From Intestinimonas sp052065695 (GTDB lineage: Bacteria > Bacillota > Clostridia > Oscillospirales > Oscillospiraceae): a DNA stretch of 64,000 bases. The notes beneath the pieces were generated by a model. The model saw only the letters and a program-made list of their open reading frames with translations. It was not told the DNA's origin and searched no databases. Below, in pieces: positions 18,165-27,408 of the stretch (the first letter of the stretch is position 1; the number at the start of each line of letters is the position of its first letter). The translations under genes and the position numbers were made by a program. The stretch lies in NCBI RefSeq assembly GCF_052065695.1, contig NZ_JBQHTM010000011.1, positions 10,315-74,314 on the forward strand, written 5' to 3'.

Positions 18165-19424
18165 TCAGTTGTCTGTCAGGTACTGGCTCAACTGGCCCAG
18201 GAGCTTGGGGGTGCACACCGCCGTGACCAGAATGGTCTCGCCGTACTCCACCGACTCCACCTTGGCCTCTTTATATAAGGTGTCCAGCAGTCCGCCCTTG
18301 TCGTAGGGCAGGGACAGGGTAACACGGTGGGCGCCGCTGTCCAACCGGTCGCCGATCATGCTCCTCAGCCGGTCCAGTCCCTCCCCCGTCTTGGCGGAGA
18401 CGGTGACGATATCCTCCCCGTGGGGCAGGATGTCGCCGCTATACCGGTCGCACTTATTGAATACATCGATTCGGGGCGTCTCCGACGCGCCCAGCTCATA
18501 GATGAGAGACTCCACCACCGCCGCCTGTTCTCGCCACTCCGGGTTGGAGGAGTCGATAACGTGGAGGAGCAGATCGGCGAAGGAGAGCTCCTCCAGAGTG
18601 GCCTTGAATGCCTCCACCAGATGGTGGGGCAGCTTGGAGATGAAACCCACTGTGTCCGAGATGAGCACCGTGCAGGTGTCCGAGATCTCCAGGGTGCGGG
18701 TGGTGGTGTCCAGGGTGTCGAAAAGCCGGTTATTGGCTGGAATATCCGAGCCGGTGAGGGTGTTGAGCAGGGTGGATTTTCCGGCGTTGGTATAGCCCAC
18801 GATGGCCACCACCGGCACCTCGTTCTTCTCCCGGCGGGTGCGCTGGGTGGCGCGGACCCGCCGCACCTGCTCGAGCTCCTCCCGCAGCTTCTGGATTTTT
18901 CGGCGGATGTGCCGCCGGTCGGTTTCCAGCTGGGTCTCACCAGGACCTCTGGTGCCGATGGCGCCCTCCTGGCGCTCCAGATGGGTCCACATGCCCAGCA
19001 GCCGGGGCAGCAGATACTGGTATTGGGCTAGCTCCACCTGGAGCCTGCCCTCCTTGGTCCGGGCCCGCTGGGCAAAGATGTCCAGAATCAGGGCGGAGCG
19101 ATCCAGTACCCCCACGCCCAGCTCGTCGGAGAGCACCCGCTGCTGGGATGGCGAGAGGGCGTTATCAAAGATGACCATGGTGGCGCCCGTCCCCTGGACC
19201 AGCTCCTTCACCTCGGCCACCTTGCCCTCACCGATGAAGGTACGGGGGTCGGGGGTGTCCTTGTTCTGGAGGACGGTGCCCACACACACCCCTCCCGCCG
19301 TCTCCAGCAGGGCGGCGAGCTCCTCCATGGAGGACTCGCTGGCGTTCTCCTCCCTGCTCAGGCAGCCCGCGTTGAGCCCCACCAGGACGGCCCGATCGAT
19401 TTTTTCTTCGGTATGGTCAGTCAT
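18165..19424 (-). CDS. hflX: Ribosome-associated GTPase HflX
   Basis: A 419-residue GTPase that binds the 50S subunit and helps split or rescue stalled ribosomes. The N-terminal HflX domain has the family block ELAQYQYLLPRL and the loop GAIGTRGPGETQLE. The G-domain has G1 GYTNAGKST, G3 DTVGF and G4 NKCD. I start at MTDHTEEK (19424), which has GGAGG upstream. An in-frame extension to 19523 overlaps the preceding gene and is unrelated to the family. Confidence 0.95.
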   Translation of the reverse strand: MTDHTEEKIDRAVLVGLNAGCLSREENASESSMEELAALLETAGGVCVGTVLQNKDTPDPRTFIGEGKVAEVKELVQGTGATMVIFDNALSPSQQRVLSDELGVGVLDRSALILDIFAQRARTKEGRLQVELAQYQYLLPRLLGMWTHLERQEGAIGTRGPGETQLETDRRHIRRKIQKLREELEQVRRVRATQRTRREKNEVPVVAIVGYTNAGKSTLLNTLTGSDIPANNRLFDTLDTTTRTLEISDTCTVLISDTVGFISKLPHHLVEAFKATLEELSFADLLLHVIDSSNPEWREQAAVVESLIYELGASETPRIDVFNKCDRYSGDILPHGEDIVTVSAKTGEGLDRLRSMIGDRLDSGAHRVTLSLPYDKGGLLDTLYKEAKVESVEYGETILVTAVCTPKLLGQLSQYLTDN

Positions 19425-19446
19425 AGTACCTCCGGGACTGTGTCCC

Positions 19447-19953
19447 TCATTTCTTTCGGTAGGCCTCCACGATCTTACCGATATACATCCTGTGGTAATC
19501 CTTCTCAGGATACCACTTTTCATCGGTCTCGGGGTCCAGGAAGTGGGTAGGATCTATATCCTGCCAGTACACCTTCCGGCACACCAGCACCAGCTCCGCC
19601 TCAGCGAAGTAGGGGACGCCGCCTTCCCCGGTGCAGACCGTAAAGCCACATTCCTTTACCTTGTCCACCTCGCGACCGCTTTTAGAACCACAGAAGGCCA
19701 GCGCCTTCCGGTACTCCGGTCCAAAAAAGGAGAGGGTAAAATAATCGCTTCCCTCCACAAATTCATAGGTGTACCGCTGGGGACGGATGTAGCAGGTGGC
19801 CACGTCGCTGCCCCACAGCACCCCCAGGCCGCCCCAGCTGGCGGTCATGGTGTTGCAGTGCTCCGCCGTCCCCGCGGTGATGAGCATCCACTGCTCTCCA
19901 ATGAGGGAGAATACATTCTGGTCCAGGCTCTTCACATCGCATTTTTCCAACAT
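19447..19953 (-). CDS. Flavin reductase-like (flavoredoxin-type) protein
   Basis: A 168-residue protein of the FMN-binding split-barrel family: MTASWGGLGVLWGSDVATCYIRPQRYTYEF and FTLSFFGPEYRKALAFCGSKSGRE match the flavin reductase-like domain. It probably binds FMN and passes electrons or reduces flavin in the cytoplasm; the partner is unknown. The ATG follows GGAGGG. It precedes hflX by 22 nt and may be in the same transcript. Confidence 0.82.
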   Translation of the reverse strand: MLEKCDVKSLDQNVFSLIGEQWMLITAGTAEHCNTMTASWGGLGVLWGSDVATCYIRPQRYTYEFVEGSDYFTLSFFGPEYRKALAFCGSKSGREVDKVKECGFTVCTGEGGVPYFAEAELVLVCRKVYWQDIDPTHFLDPETDEKWYPEKDYHRMYIGKIVEAYRKK

Positions 19954-19999
19954 GTCTGCGCCCTCCTACTTCTTGTTCTTGTGTAAAGCAGTATATGCG

Positions 20000-20029
20000 A
20001 AAAGACCCGCGCCGAAACCGACGCGGGCC
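20000..20029 (-). terminator. rpmE terminator
   Basis: On the minus strand AGGCCCGCG pairs with CGCGGGTCT (one internal mismatch) and is followed by TTTT. Confidence 0.75.
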
Positions 20030-20044
20030 TCTTGAGTATCGTGC

Positions 20045-20251
20045 TTACTTCTTGTCCAGACCGAACTTCTTGTTGAAGCGGCTCACGCGACCGCCGGTGT
20101 CCACCATCTTCTGCTTGCCGGTGAAAAAGGGGTGACACTTGGAGCAAACTTCCACGCGGATGTCCTTTTTGGTAGAACCGGTCTCGATCACATTACCACA
20201 GGCACACTTAATGGTGGTCTGCTGATAATTGGGATGAATACCTTCCTTCAT
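20045..20251 (-). CDS. rpmE: 50S ribosomal protein L31
   Basis: A 68-residue large-subunit ribosomal protein starting MKEGIHPNYQQTTIKCACG. The four cysteines of the zinc-binding form are present (CAC and CSKC), so this is the zinc-containing L31 rather than the Cys-less starvation paralogue. The start at 20251 follows AAAGAGGTG; the longer frame upstream is spurious. It has its own promoter and terminator. Confidence 0.97.
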   Translation of the reverse strand: MKEGIHPNYQQTTIKCACGNVIETGSTKKDIRVEVCSKCHPFFTGKQKMVDTGGRVSRFNKKFGLDKK

Positions 20252-20322
20252 TGCTGTTTCACCTCTTTCTCGTTCTGGATGAGACGGCGCAGCAAACCTC
20301 CACGCCTTACAAACGCTAGAAT

Positions 20323-20351
20323 ATAATAGCACAGGTAATAAGAGAATGCAA
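20323..20351 (-). promoter_or_regulatory. rpmE promoter
   Basis: TTGCAT and TATTAT with a 17-nt spacer on the minus strand, about 70 nt before the rpmE ATG. Confidence 0.7.
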
Positions 20352-20395
20352 GTATTTTTTTCTTATTTTGTCGCAAACTCTCTCCCCTCCCGCTG

Positions 20396-23300
20396 TCAGA
20401 GCTCCACCGCCTTGTCCAGCCGGAAGAACCACAGTACCTTCCGGACCACCTTCCGGCCGGTGACCTCCTCCAGGGCGCGGCTGTACGCCGCCAGCTGGGA
20501 CCGGTAGGACTCCGCCCGGCCCTGAAGTTCGTCCTCTTTGATCCGGTCGGTCTTGAAGTCCACCACCGTAATGCCCTCCAGGGTCTCGAACCAACAGTCC
20601 ACCACACCCTGGAGGAGGACCTGCTCCCCCTCCCCCGCCTGGGGATAGTAGTCCTGGGCGGGCACCAGGATGGAGAACTTAAACTCCCGCTGGAGGGTGT
20701 CCGAGACCAGGAGCTCCCGGCCCAGGGGGGAGGAAAAGAGGGCGGCAATGCGGGCCGGGTCGGCGGCCTCCCCCTGCTGGGGGGTAATGATCTGCTTCTG
20801 GACCAGCCGCTGGATCTCGGCCGCCGCCCCCCGCTTGGTGGTGGACTTGTCGAAGTCGATAAACTGCATCACCAGGTGGAGGGCAGTGCCCTTCTGGGCC
20901 GCCGTCAGCCCCAGCTCCTCCGCCGCGAAGCGGGGACGGGGGAACTGGATGGGCCGGGGCGGCTGGGGGGCGGCCTCCGCCGCCTCCTGGTCCAGGTCCC
21001 GGCCCTTGAGCTGGGTAGCGGTGAGCTTGGAGGGGATGAGGGTGTCGTCCTGGTGGGGATACCGCCAGCGAAGCCACCGGGCCAGCCCCTCCAGATCCAG
21101 CTGGGCGGTCTCCGGCGTCCCTCCCTGCTCTGCCGGTCTGCAGAGGGGAGGCGCCGCGCCCAGGTCGCTGCCGTCCACCCACCGGATGTCCCACGCCGGG
21201 CCGCAGTCGGAAGTGGTGAGGGGTACGTCCCGCTCCATGGCCCGCCGGAGGGCCCCGGCGTCCGGCCGGGCCAGCACCGGCAGCAGCACCCACTGGGCCG
21301 CCGACTGGGTACACAGCAGGGCCTGTGGGTCCACGGGACAGGCGGCGTCCTCGGCCAGCTTGCGCAGGTCCTTGGCCCCGCCGGTGAGGGCGCAGGTGAG
21401 GACCAGCTTCTCCTTGGCCCGGGTCATGGCCACATAGAGGAGCCGCAGCTCCTCCGCCATCATCTCCCGCTCCAGCTGGGCGGCCACCGCCTGCCGGGCC
21501 AGGGTGGTGTATTCCACCATCCGCTCCGGGTCCAGGCCCTTAGGCCCTACCCCCAGTTTGGGATGGAAAAGCATGGGCTTCTGCATATCCTCCCGGTTGA
21601 GCCGTCGGGCCAGGCCGCACAGGAAGACCACCGGGAACTCCAGGCCCTTGGAGCGGTGGATGCTCAGGATGCGCACACCGCTGCCCTCCCCCGCCGGGCT
21701 GGGGGCGGACAGCCGTCCGCCGGCGTCCATCACCCGGTCCAGGTAGGAGAGGAAGCCGTAAAGGCCCTTGTGGCCGGCGGACTCGAACTGCCGGGCGCAC
21801 TCTGCCAGGGCCAGCAAGTTCCCACGCCGGGTCTCCCCGTCCCCCATGGCGCTGAGGATGCCCAGCATGCCGAAGCGGTCATAGATCTCCCACAGGAGCT
21901 GGTGGCAGCTCATGTCGCAGGAGAGGTCCCGCAGCCGGTCCAGCTCCTCCAGGAACTCCTTCACGTCGGCGCCGCCGTCGTCCAGCAGGGCGCCGTAGAA
22001 GTCAGTGTCGGGGGCGGCGGAGCGGATCTGAGAGAGCCGGTCCGCCGAAAAGCCCCACACCGGGGACCGGAGCACCGAGATGAGGGGCACGTCCTGCCGG
22101 GGGTTGTCCACGATGCGCAGGCAGGAGAGGGCCACCGACACCTCGGTGGAGGCCAGGAAGTCCTCCCCGCCCTCGGCCTCCCAGGCCAGACCCTGCTCCC
22201 CCAGGGCCCGGGCGTAGTGGCGCAGGACGGTGTTGGGGGAGCGCAGCAGGATCACCACGTCCCCCGGCTCCAGGGGGCGGGTGCCCCCCTCCCCGTCGGC
22301 CACCCGGAAGCCGCCGTCCAGCAGCCCCCGGATGCGCCGGGCGGCAAAGCGGGCCTCCAGCAGGTCCCGGGGCGCCTTCTCCCCCTCGCCCTCCGGCTCC
22401 ACGCCGGAGAGGTCCAGGGCGTCCAGCTCCACGGCGTAGTCCTCGGGCCGGCCGGGGAATTCCGCTCCGGGATAAAGGGCCTCGTCGGCGGCGTAGTCCA
22501 TCTCTCCAAAGGGCACGGACATGATGTTGCAAAAGAGAAAGTTGGCCCCCTCCAGCACCTGGGGACGGGAACGGAAGTTCCGGGTCAGCAGGATACGGCG
22601 GTTTTCCCCCTCCGAAGCCTCTTCCCGTGGCTTGAAGGTGCGGTACTTGCCCAGGAAGATGGTGGGGTCGGCCAGCCGGAAGCGGTAGATGGACTGCTTT
22701 ACGTCGCCCACCATAAAAAGCCGCCTGCCTCCCCTGGAGATGGCGTCGAAAATGGCGTTCTGGGCCTCGTTGGTGTCCTGGTACTCGTCCACCATGACCT
22801 CCATGTACCGGCTGCCCACCAGCTGGGCCAGCTCCGTGGGGGAGCCGTCGCTCTCCCGCAGGAGCCGGATGGCCAGATGCTCCAGGTCGGAGAAGTCCAG
22901 CAGCCGACGGCGGCGCTTGAGGGCGGTATAGGCGGTTGAAAAATCCTCCACCAGAGCAAAAAGCCCCCGCACCGCCGGCGCCACCGCCCGAAGGTCCTCC
23001 AAAAGCTGCCCGCTGCTGTCGGCAAAGCGCTCCGCCAGCTTGCCCAGCCGCTTCTTGCAGGCCTCCCGGATAGTCTTGATCCGCTCCTGGACGGCGGGGT
23101 CCTCACAGCCCCGCACCGCCCCCAGCCGGGGGAAGGAAACGGCGGCCTTCTCCGCCGCCCGGTCCCAGCCCTGGCCCAGAGTGGTCTCAAAAGCCTCCAG
23201 ATCTGCCAGGGTCTCGGCCAGACTGGGGGCATAGCCCCGGCTGAGCTTCTCATCCCCCTGGCAAAGGGCCAGGGCCTCCCCCATCCGGGTCCTCCAGTAG

Positions 23301-23974
23301 CCCACCTGCTCCCTGGCCTGGCTCAGCAGCAGGCGGCCCCAGACGGTCTCCCCCGCATCGGTGACATCCTCCAGGTCAAAGGCCCGGCCCTGAGCCTCCA
23401 GCCAGGCGTGGGGATCGGGGTGGCTCTGCACCTTGCTGTAAATGTCCAGGGCGATCTCCACCAGACGGCTGTCATCCCGTCCGGCGGACATGGTGTCCAG
23501 CAGACAGGCAAAGTCGCTCCCGGGCTGGATGGCATCGTACCGCTCCTCCAGAACCTGGTCCATAGCCTGGAGCATCAGCACCCCCGCCTCGCTCTCGTCG
23601 CACAGCCGCAGGTCGGCCTCCAAGTCCAGCAGGTGGCCGTGCTCCCGCAGGAGCTGGGCGCAGAAGGCATGGATGGTGGAGATCTGGGTCTTGTAGAGCA
23701 GCATGGCCTGCCGCCGCAGGTGGCGGTCTCCCGGCGTCTCCGCCAGCCGGACTGACAGCTCCTGGGCGATACGCCCCCGCAGCTCCGCCGCCGCCGCCTT
23801 GGTGTAGGTAATGACCAGGAAGCGGTCGATATCCGCCCCTTCCTCCTGGACCCGACTCAGCAGCCGCTCCACCAGCACCCGAGTCTTGCCTGAGCCGGCG
23901 GCGGCGGCCACCAGCAGCCCGCCGCCCCGGTCCTCCACCACCGCCCGCTGTTCCTCGGTCAGCGGAAAGCCCAT
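20396..23974 (-). CDS. addA: ATP-dependent helicase/nuclease subunit A
   Basis: A 1,192-residue helicase-nuclease that with AddB resects double-strand breaks for RecA-mediated repair. N-terminal UvrD-type helicase: Walker A in LLVAAAAGSGKTRVLVERL, motif II VDEYQDTNEAQ, motif VI LLYVAMTRAKEKL. The C-terminal RecB-type nuclease shows QGVVDCWFETL and VVDFKTDRI. Length is normal. It starts 24 nt after addB and ends the operon. No clear terminator was found before the rpmE promoter. Confidence 0.97.
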   Translation of the reverse strand: MGFPLTEEQRAVVEDRGGGLLVAAAAGSGKTRVLVERLLSRVQEEGADIDRFLVITYTKAAAAELRGRIAQELSVRLAETPGDRHLRRQAMLLYKTQISTIHAFCAQLLREHGHLLDLEADLRLCDESEAGVLMLQAMDQVLEERYDAIQPGSDFACLLDTMSAGRDDSRLVEIALDIYSKVQSHPDPHAWLEAQGRAFDLEDVTDAGETVWGRLLLSQAREQVGYWRTRMGEALALCQGDEKLSRGYAPSLAETLADLEAFETTLGQGWDRAAEKAAVSFPRLGAVRGCEDPAVQERIKTIREACKKRLGKLAERFADSSGQLLEDLRAVAPAVRGLFALVEDFSTAYTALKRRRRLLDFSDLEHLAIRLLRESDGSPTELAQLVGSRYMEVMVDEYQDTNEAQNAIFDAISRGGRRLFMVGDVKQSIYRFRLADPTIFLGKYRTFKPREEASEGENRRILLTRNFRSRPQVLEGANFLFCNIMSVPFGEMDYAADEALYPGAEFPGRPEDYAVELDALDLSGVEPEGEGEKAPRDLLEARFAARRIRGLLDGGFRVADGEGGTRPLEPGDVVILLRSPNTVLRHYARALGEQGLAWEAEGGEDFLASTEVSVALSCLRIVDNPRQDVPLISVLRSPVWGFSADRLSQIRSAAPDTDFYGALLDDGGADVKEFLEELDRLRDLSCDMSCHQLLWEIYDRFGMLGILSAMGDGETRRGNLLALAECARQFESAGHKGLYGFLSYLDRVMDAGGRLSAPSPAGEGSGVRILSIHRSKGLEFPVVFLCGLARRLNREDMQKPMLFHPKLGVGPKGLDPERMVEYTTLARQAVAAQLEREMMAEELRLLYVAMTRAKEKLVLTCALTGGAKDLRKLAEDAACPVDPQALLCTQSAAQWVLLPVLARPDAGALRRAMERDVPLTTSDCGPAWDIRWVDGSDLGAAPPLCRPAEQGGTPETAQLDLEGLARWLRWRYPHQDDTLIPSKLTATQLKGRDLDQEAAEAAPQPPRPIQFPRPRFAAEELGLTAAQKGTALHLVMQFIDFDKSTTKRGAAAEIQRLVQKQIITPQQGEAADPARIAALFSSPLGRELLVSDTLQREFKFSILVPAQDYYPQAGEGEQVLLQGVVDCWFETLEGITVVDFKTDRIKEDELQGRAESYRSQLAAYSRALEEVTGRKVVRKVLWFFRLDKAVEL

Positions 23975-23998
23975 GGCTTATCCCCCTTTCTCATCTGG

Positions 23999-26900
23999 TC
24001 ATGCATCTCCGTCTTCCTCATCGGCCACCGAGGACCAGAAGGTCTCGCTGTCAATGGTTGGCAAGTATCTTCGCCTGTCAGATCCCCGCCCGTCCTCGAA
24101 GTGGCAGGCGGAGGCATAGTCACAGTAGAGGCAGGCGTTCTTCTCCAGTCCCCGCCAATAGGGGTCGGCGTCGATGATGCCGGAAGCCAGCTCCCCGGCG
24201 ATCTCGGCCAGGATATGCTGAGTATGCTTTTTCAACTTGCCCAGCCTCTCCGCCGTCACCAGCGCCTCTCCGGTGATAGTGCCTGTACGGCTAGATACCT
24301 TTACAGGCAGAAAACGGGGACCGCCCTCGTTCATGACCTCCATGGCCTCCAGCACCTCGGGGTCGTCCAGGAGGAGACCGTGGCGCCGCAGCTCGGCATC
24401 GGTCTGCTTCTTCCGCTCCGCCTCCGTCATGCCTCGGCTACCCTTGGCCACCGCCGCCCGGGCAGGCAGGTAGAGGACACCGGCCGGTGTAATAGCATAG
24501 TTGTAAAGTGATCCCCCTTTCTCCTCCAGGGTGAAGAGATAGAGGAGCATCTGGAGGCCCAGGCCGTTCCACACCTCGGTGAGGTCGAAGGATTTGCGGC
24601 CCGTCTTGTAGTCCACCACTCGCAGGTAGAGCCGCCCGTCGTGAACCCAGCCGTCCACCCGGTCCACGAAGCCGGAGACGCTGACGGTGACTCCGTCCAT
24701 CGTCAGCTCCACCGGGGGCAGGTCCCCCCGGTCACCGAAGCCCAGCTCAAAGGAGATGGGCTCAAAACTGGAGACAGAGAGCTCGTCCAGCACGTTCTCT
24801 ACCACCTGAGTTACCGGTCGGATGAGCCGGTTGAAAAGGTAGACGAACCGCGGAGTCTTGTTCTCCAGCCCTCCCAGTTCCTGGGCAATATAGGTCTCCA
24901 TGACGGACTTGATCCGCTTTCGGACCACTGCCCTGTCCCAGGTCCACCCCCCGTTGCTGTCCTCCACCTTCCAGGCAGTGTCCTTGAGGATATGCTCCAG
25001 CACATAGTGGACGAAGGTGCCATACTCCGGCGCCTGGAAGCCCGCGGTCTGCCGGGGCTTGGCCTTCAGTCCGAACTGCATGAAGTAGGAGAAGTGGCAG
25101 GATCGGTACTTATCCATTCGGGAGGCCGACATGGGCACCTTCCGGCCGTAGAGCCGGGCCACGGAGTCCGGGCAGAGCCGTCCCCGCTCCAGGCCCGCCC
25201 CCCGCTCCAGCCGCCGGGCCAGGGGCGCCAACTCCTCCTGGTCCCGGAGCAGGCCCAGGACCTCCGGGTGCTCCCCCGCCAGCTCCAGGGCGGGCCGGGG
25301 TGCCGCCAGGCGGAATTCATCCCCCAGAGCCTGTTCTCGAATTGGGAGGACGTCCGGAAAGAGCCGCCTCAGCCGTTCCCACAGGAAGGACGGCCGCCGC
25401 TCCTCCCCCTGGGGTCCCAGGACGGCCCAGCTTATTGTCAGATGGCGGTCGGGCCGGGCACAGGCGGCGTAGACAATGGTCATTTCCCGGTCCAGCTTAT
25501 CGGTGAGCTGCGGGGAGAGCTCCAGGCCCATGGAGGCAAGCAGGCTGCGGTCATCGTCGGTGAAGAGCCCCGGTGCCGGCGCCACCTGGGGCAGCGCGCC
25601 GTCATCGGCTCCCAGGAAGAAAAGAACCGAGCATTGCCGGTCACCCTGACGGGCGGCGTCTCCTGCCGTCACCCGGTCTAGGGAGACAGGAATGGCGCCT
25701 ACATCGTACTGGGAAAGCACCAGCTTGAGCAGCTGAGCAAACTCCTCCAGTCCCAGAGGTGCCTGGCCCAGGATGGCGGCGCACTGCTCCAGGCCGCCGC
25801 AGAGGATCTCCCACAGCTGGCCGTACTCCTCCGCCCGCTTGAGCTCGCCCCGCGCTCGAAGCACCTGGGCCCGCTCTTCCAGCCGCTGGGGCAGCCGGAT
25901 CTGCTCCAGAAATTGATACAGGGCCACGGCCTGCCCCGCACCGGTCTCGTCGGTGTTGCGCCGGAGCATTTCCAGCGGCACGGTAATCTGCCGCCGCACC
26001 TCATTCAGGCGGTCCAGCAGGGCCTGGTCCTCCTCTGTCATGGGGAAGCCATACCCCCGGGGGTGCATATCCCAGGCAGCCGATGCCGTCCATCGGTTCC
26101 CCTTTAGGTCCCATTTCAGCACGTAGTTCTCCAGCAGGTCACAGTCCGACCGGGCAACACCGGTGAGCCCCGTTTTCAGGTAGCGGAATATGTCACCGCT
26201 GTCGTAATCCCCCGCCACCACATCCAGGGCCCCCGTGACCACAGCAAAGACCGGCTTTTGGAGGATGTCGGTCATGCTGTCCAGGAAAACCGGTATGCCA
26301 TATCGCCCAAAAACCTCCTCGATGAGCGGGGCATAGGCATCAAAGCCCCGGGCCACCACGCCGATCTCCCGGTAGCGGAGCCCCTCCTCCCGGATCAGGT
26401 GCAGGATCTCGGCGGCCGTCCACTCCACCTCGGACCGGGGGGTGGCCGCCGTGAACAGCCGGACCCCCTCCGCCGGGCCCTCCCACGGCTGCGCTATCTC
26501 GTAGAACAAGTATTTCTCAATATAAGAAAGTTCTTTTGCTTTACAGTTATTCTCCCCGTGGAAGGTCTCGATTTCCACCTCCACATGGTCGGCCCTGGCC
26601 GCCCGGCTCAGCTGTGCGATGGTCCGTCGGGCTGGAGCAAAAATGCCGGTCTGCCCTTCCTCTTCCGGCGTGCAGGTGAGGACCACCGTAACCTCTCTGG
26701 CCTGTTTCCACAGCTGGCGCAGCACCTGAATCTGTTGGGGTGTAAAGTCTGTAAAGCCATCTACGTAGACAGAGATTCCATGGGCCCAGCCGCTCTCCGC
26801 CAGGCCCTCGGCCAGGCGGGTGAGCCGGTCCCGAGGGTCGGCGGCCACCCGAGCCGTTAGCGCGTCGTAGGCGCCGAAGATGAGGCCCAGATCCCGGAGC

Positions 26901-27343
26901 TTCTCCCCCTCCTGTCCCTCCAGCTCCTCCCCCGCCTTGGTCAGATCTTCCGGGGAGACACAGTACTGCTTGCACTCATCCAGAGTGGCCAGCAGGCCGG
27001 TGAGGAAGGCCGGCTTCTGGGAGGGCCGGGCGTAGACCGTGAGGGCGCTGGAGACCGCCTTCCGAGCGGCGCACATGAGGAGTACCCGACCTCCCGGGTC
27101 CAGGGCGGGTGCCGCCAGTCCCCCGGACCGGGCCAGCACCCGGCTAGTTAGGCGGGTAAAGGAGAGAACCTCAGCGTAGAGGGAGACCTGATTACCCGCC
27201 ACGGCGCATAGCCGCCGCTCCGTCTCATGGGAGGCCTGCTCAGGTACAATGAGCAGTTGCCGCCTCCCTCCTCCAGCGGCGATCCGCTTCAAAACTTCGG
27301 CTGTCTTTCCTGTCCCGGCCCGTCCCAGCAGGAGCTTGAGCAC
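23999..27343 (-). CDS. addB: ATP-dependent helicase/nuclease subunit B
   Basis: A 1,114-residue partner of AddA. It has an N-terminal Walker A (LLLGRAGTGKTAEVL), an inactive helicase-like core, and a C-terminal nuclease domain (LRVVDYKTGRKSFDL). The iron-sulfur cysteines are visible as one Cys in YRSCHFSYFM and three in NACLYCDYASACHF. The start is GTG (27343) with AAAGGAGG 7 nt upstream. A guaB terminator lies only 26 nt upstream, so expression may depend on read-through or on a promoter I cannot identify. Confidence 0.97.
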   Translation of the reverse strand: MLKLLLGRAGTGKTAEVLKRIAAGGGRRQLLIVPEQASHETERRLCAVAGNQVSLYAEVLSFTRLTSRVLARSGGLAAPALDPGGRVLLMCAARKAVSSALTVYARPSQKPAFLTGLLATLDECKQYCVSPEDLTKAGEELEGQEGEKLRDLGLIFGAYDALTARVAADPRDRLTRLAEGLAESGWAHGISVYVDGFTDFTPQQIQVLRQLWKQAREVTVVLTCTPEEEGQTGIFAPARRTIAQLSRAARADHVEVEIETFHGENNCKAKELSYIEKYLFYEIAQPWEGPAEGVRLFTAATPRSEVEWTAAEILHLIREEGLRYREIGVVARGFDAYAPLIEEVFGRYGIPVFLDSMTDILQKPVFAVVTGALDVVAGDYDSGDIFRYLKTGLTGVARSDCDLLENYVLKWDLKGNRWTASAAWDMHPRGYGFPMTEEDQALLDRLNEVRRQITVPLEMLRRNTDETGAGQAVALYQFLEQIRLPQRLEERAQVLRARGELKRAEEYGQLWEILCGGLEQCAAILGQAPLGLEEFAQLLKLVLSQYDVGAIPVSLDRVTAGDAARQGDRQCSVLFFLGADDGALPQVAPAPGLFTDDDRSLLASMGLELSPQLTDKLDREMTIVYAACARPDRHLTISWAVLGPQGEERRPSFLWERLRRLFPDVLPIREQALGDEFRLAAPRPALELAGEHPEVLGLLRDQEELAPLARRLERGAGLERGRLCPDSVARLYGRKVPMSASRMDKYRSCHFSYFMQFGLKAKPRQTAGFQAPEYGTFVHYVLEHILKDTAWKVEDSNGGWTWDRAVVRKRIKSVMETYIAQELGGLENKTPRFVYLFNRLIRPVTQVVENVLDELSVSSFEPISFELGFGDRGDLPPVELTMDGVTVSVSGFVDRVDGWVHDGRLYLRVVDYKTGRKSFDLTEVWNGLGLQMLLYLFTLEEKGGSLYNYAITPAGVLYLPARAAVAKGSRGMTEAERKKQTDAELRRHGLLLDDPEVLEAMEVMNEGGPRFLPVKVSSRTGTITGEALVTAERLGKLKKHTQHILAEIAGELASGIIDADPYWRGLEKNACLYCDYASACHFEDGRGSDRRRYLPTIDSETFWSSVADEEDGDA

Positions 27344-27368
27344 GGCGATCCCTCCTTTGTGTGTGAGG

Positions 27369-27397
27369 AAAAAAGGCCCGCGCCGACGGCGCGGGCC
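27369..27397 (-). terminator. guaB terminator
   Basis: A GC-only 10-bp stem GGCCCGCGCC / GGCGCGGGCC with a 3-nt loop. On the minus strand it ends in TTTTTT. Confidence 0.9.
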
Positions 27398-27408
27398 TTT
27401 TCTGGTCG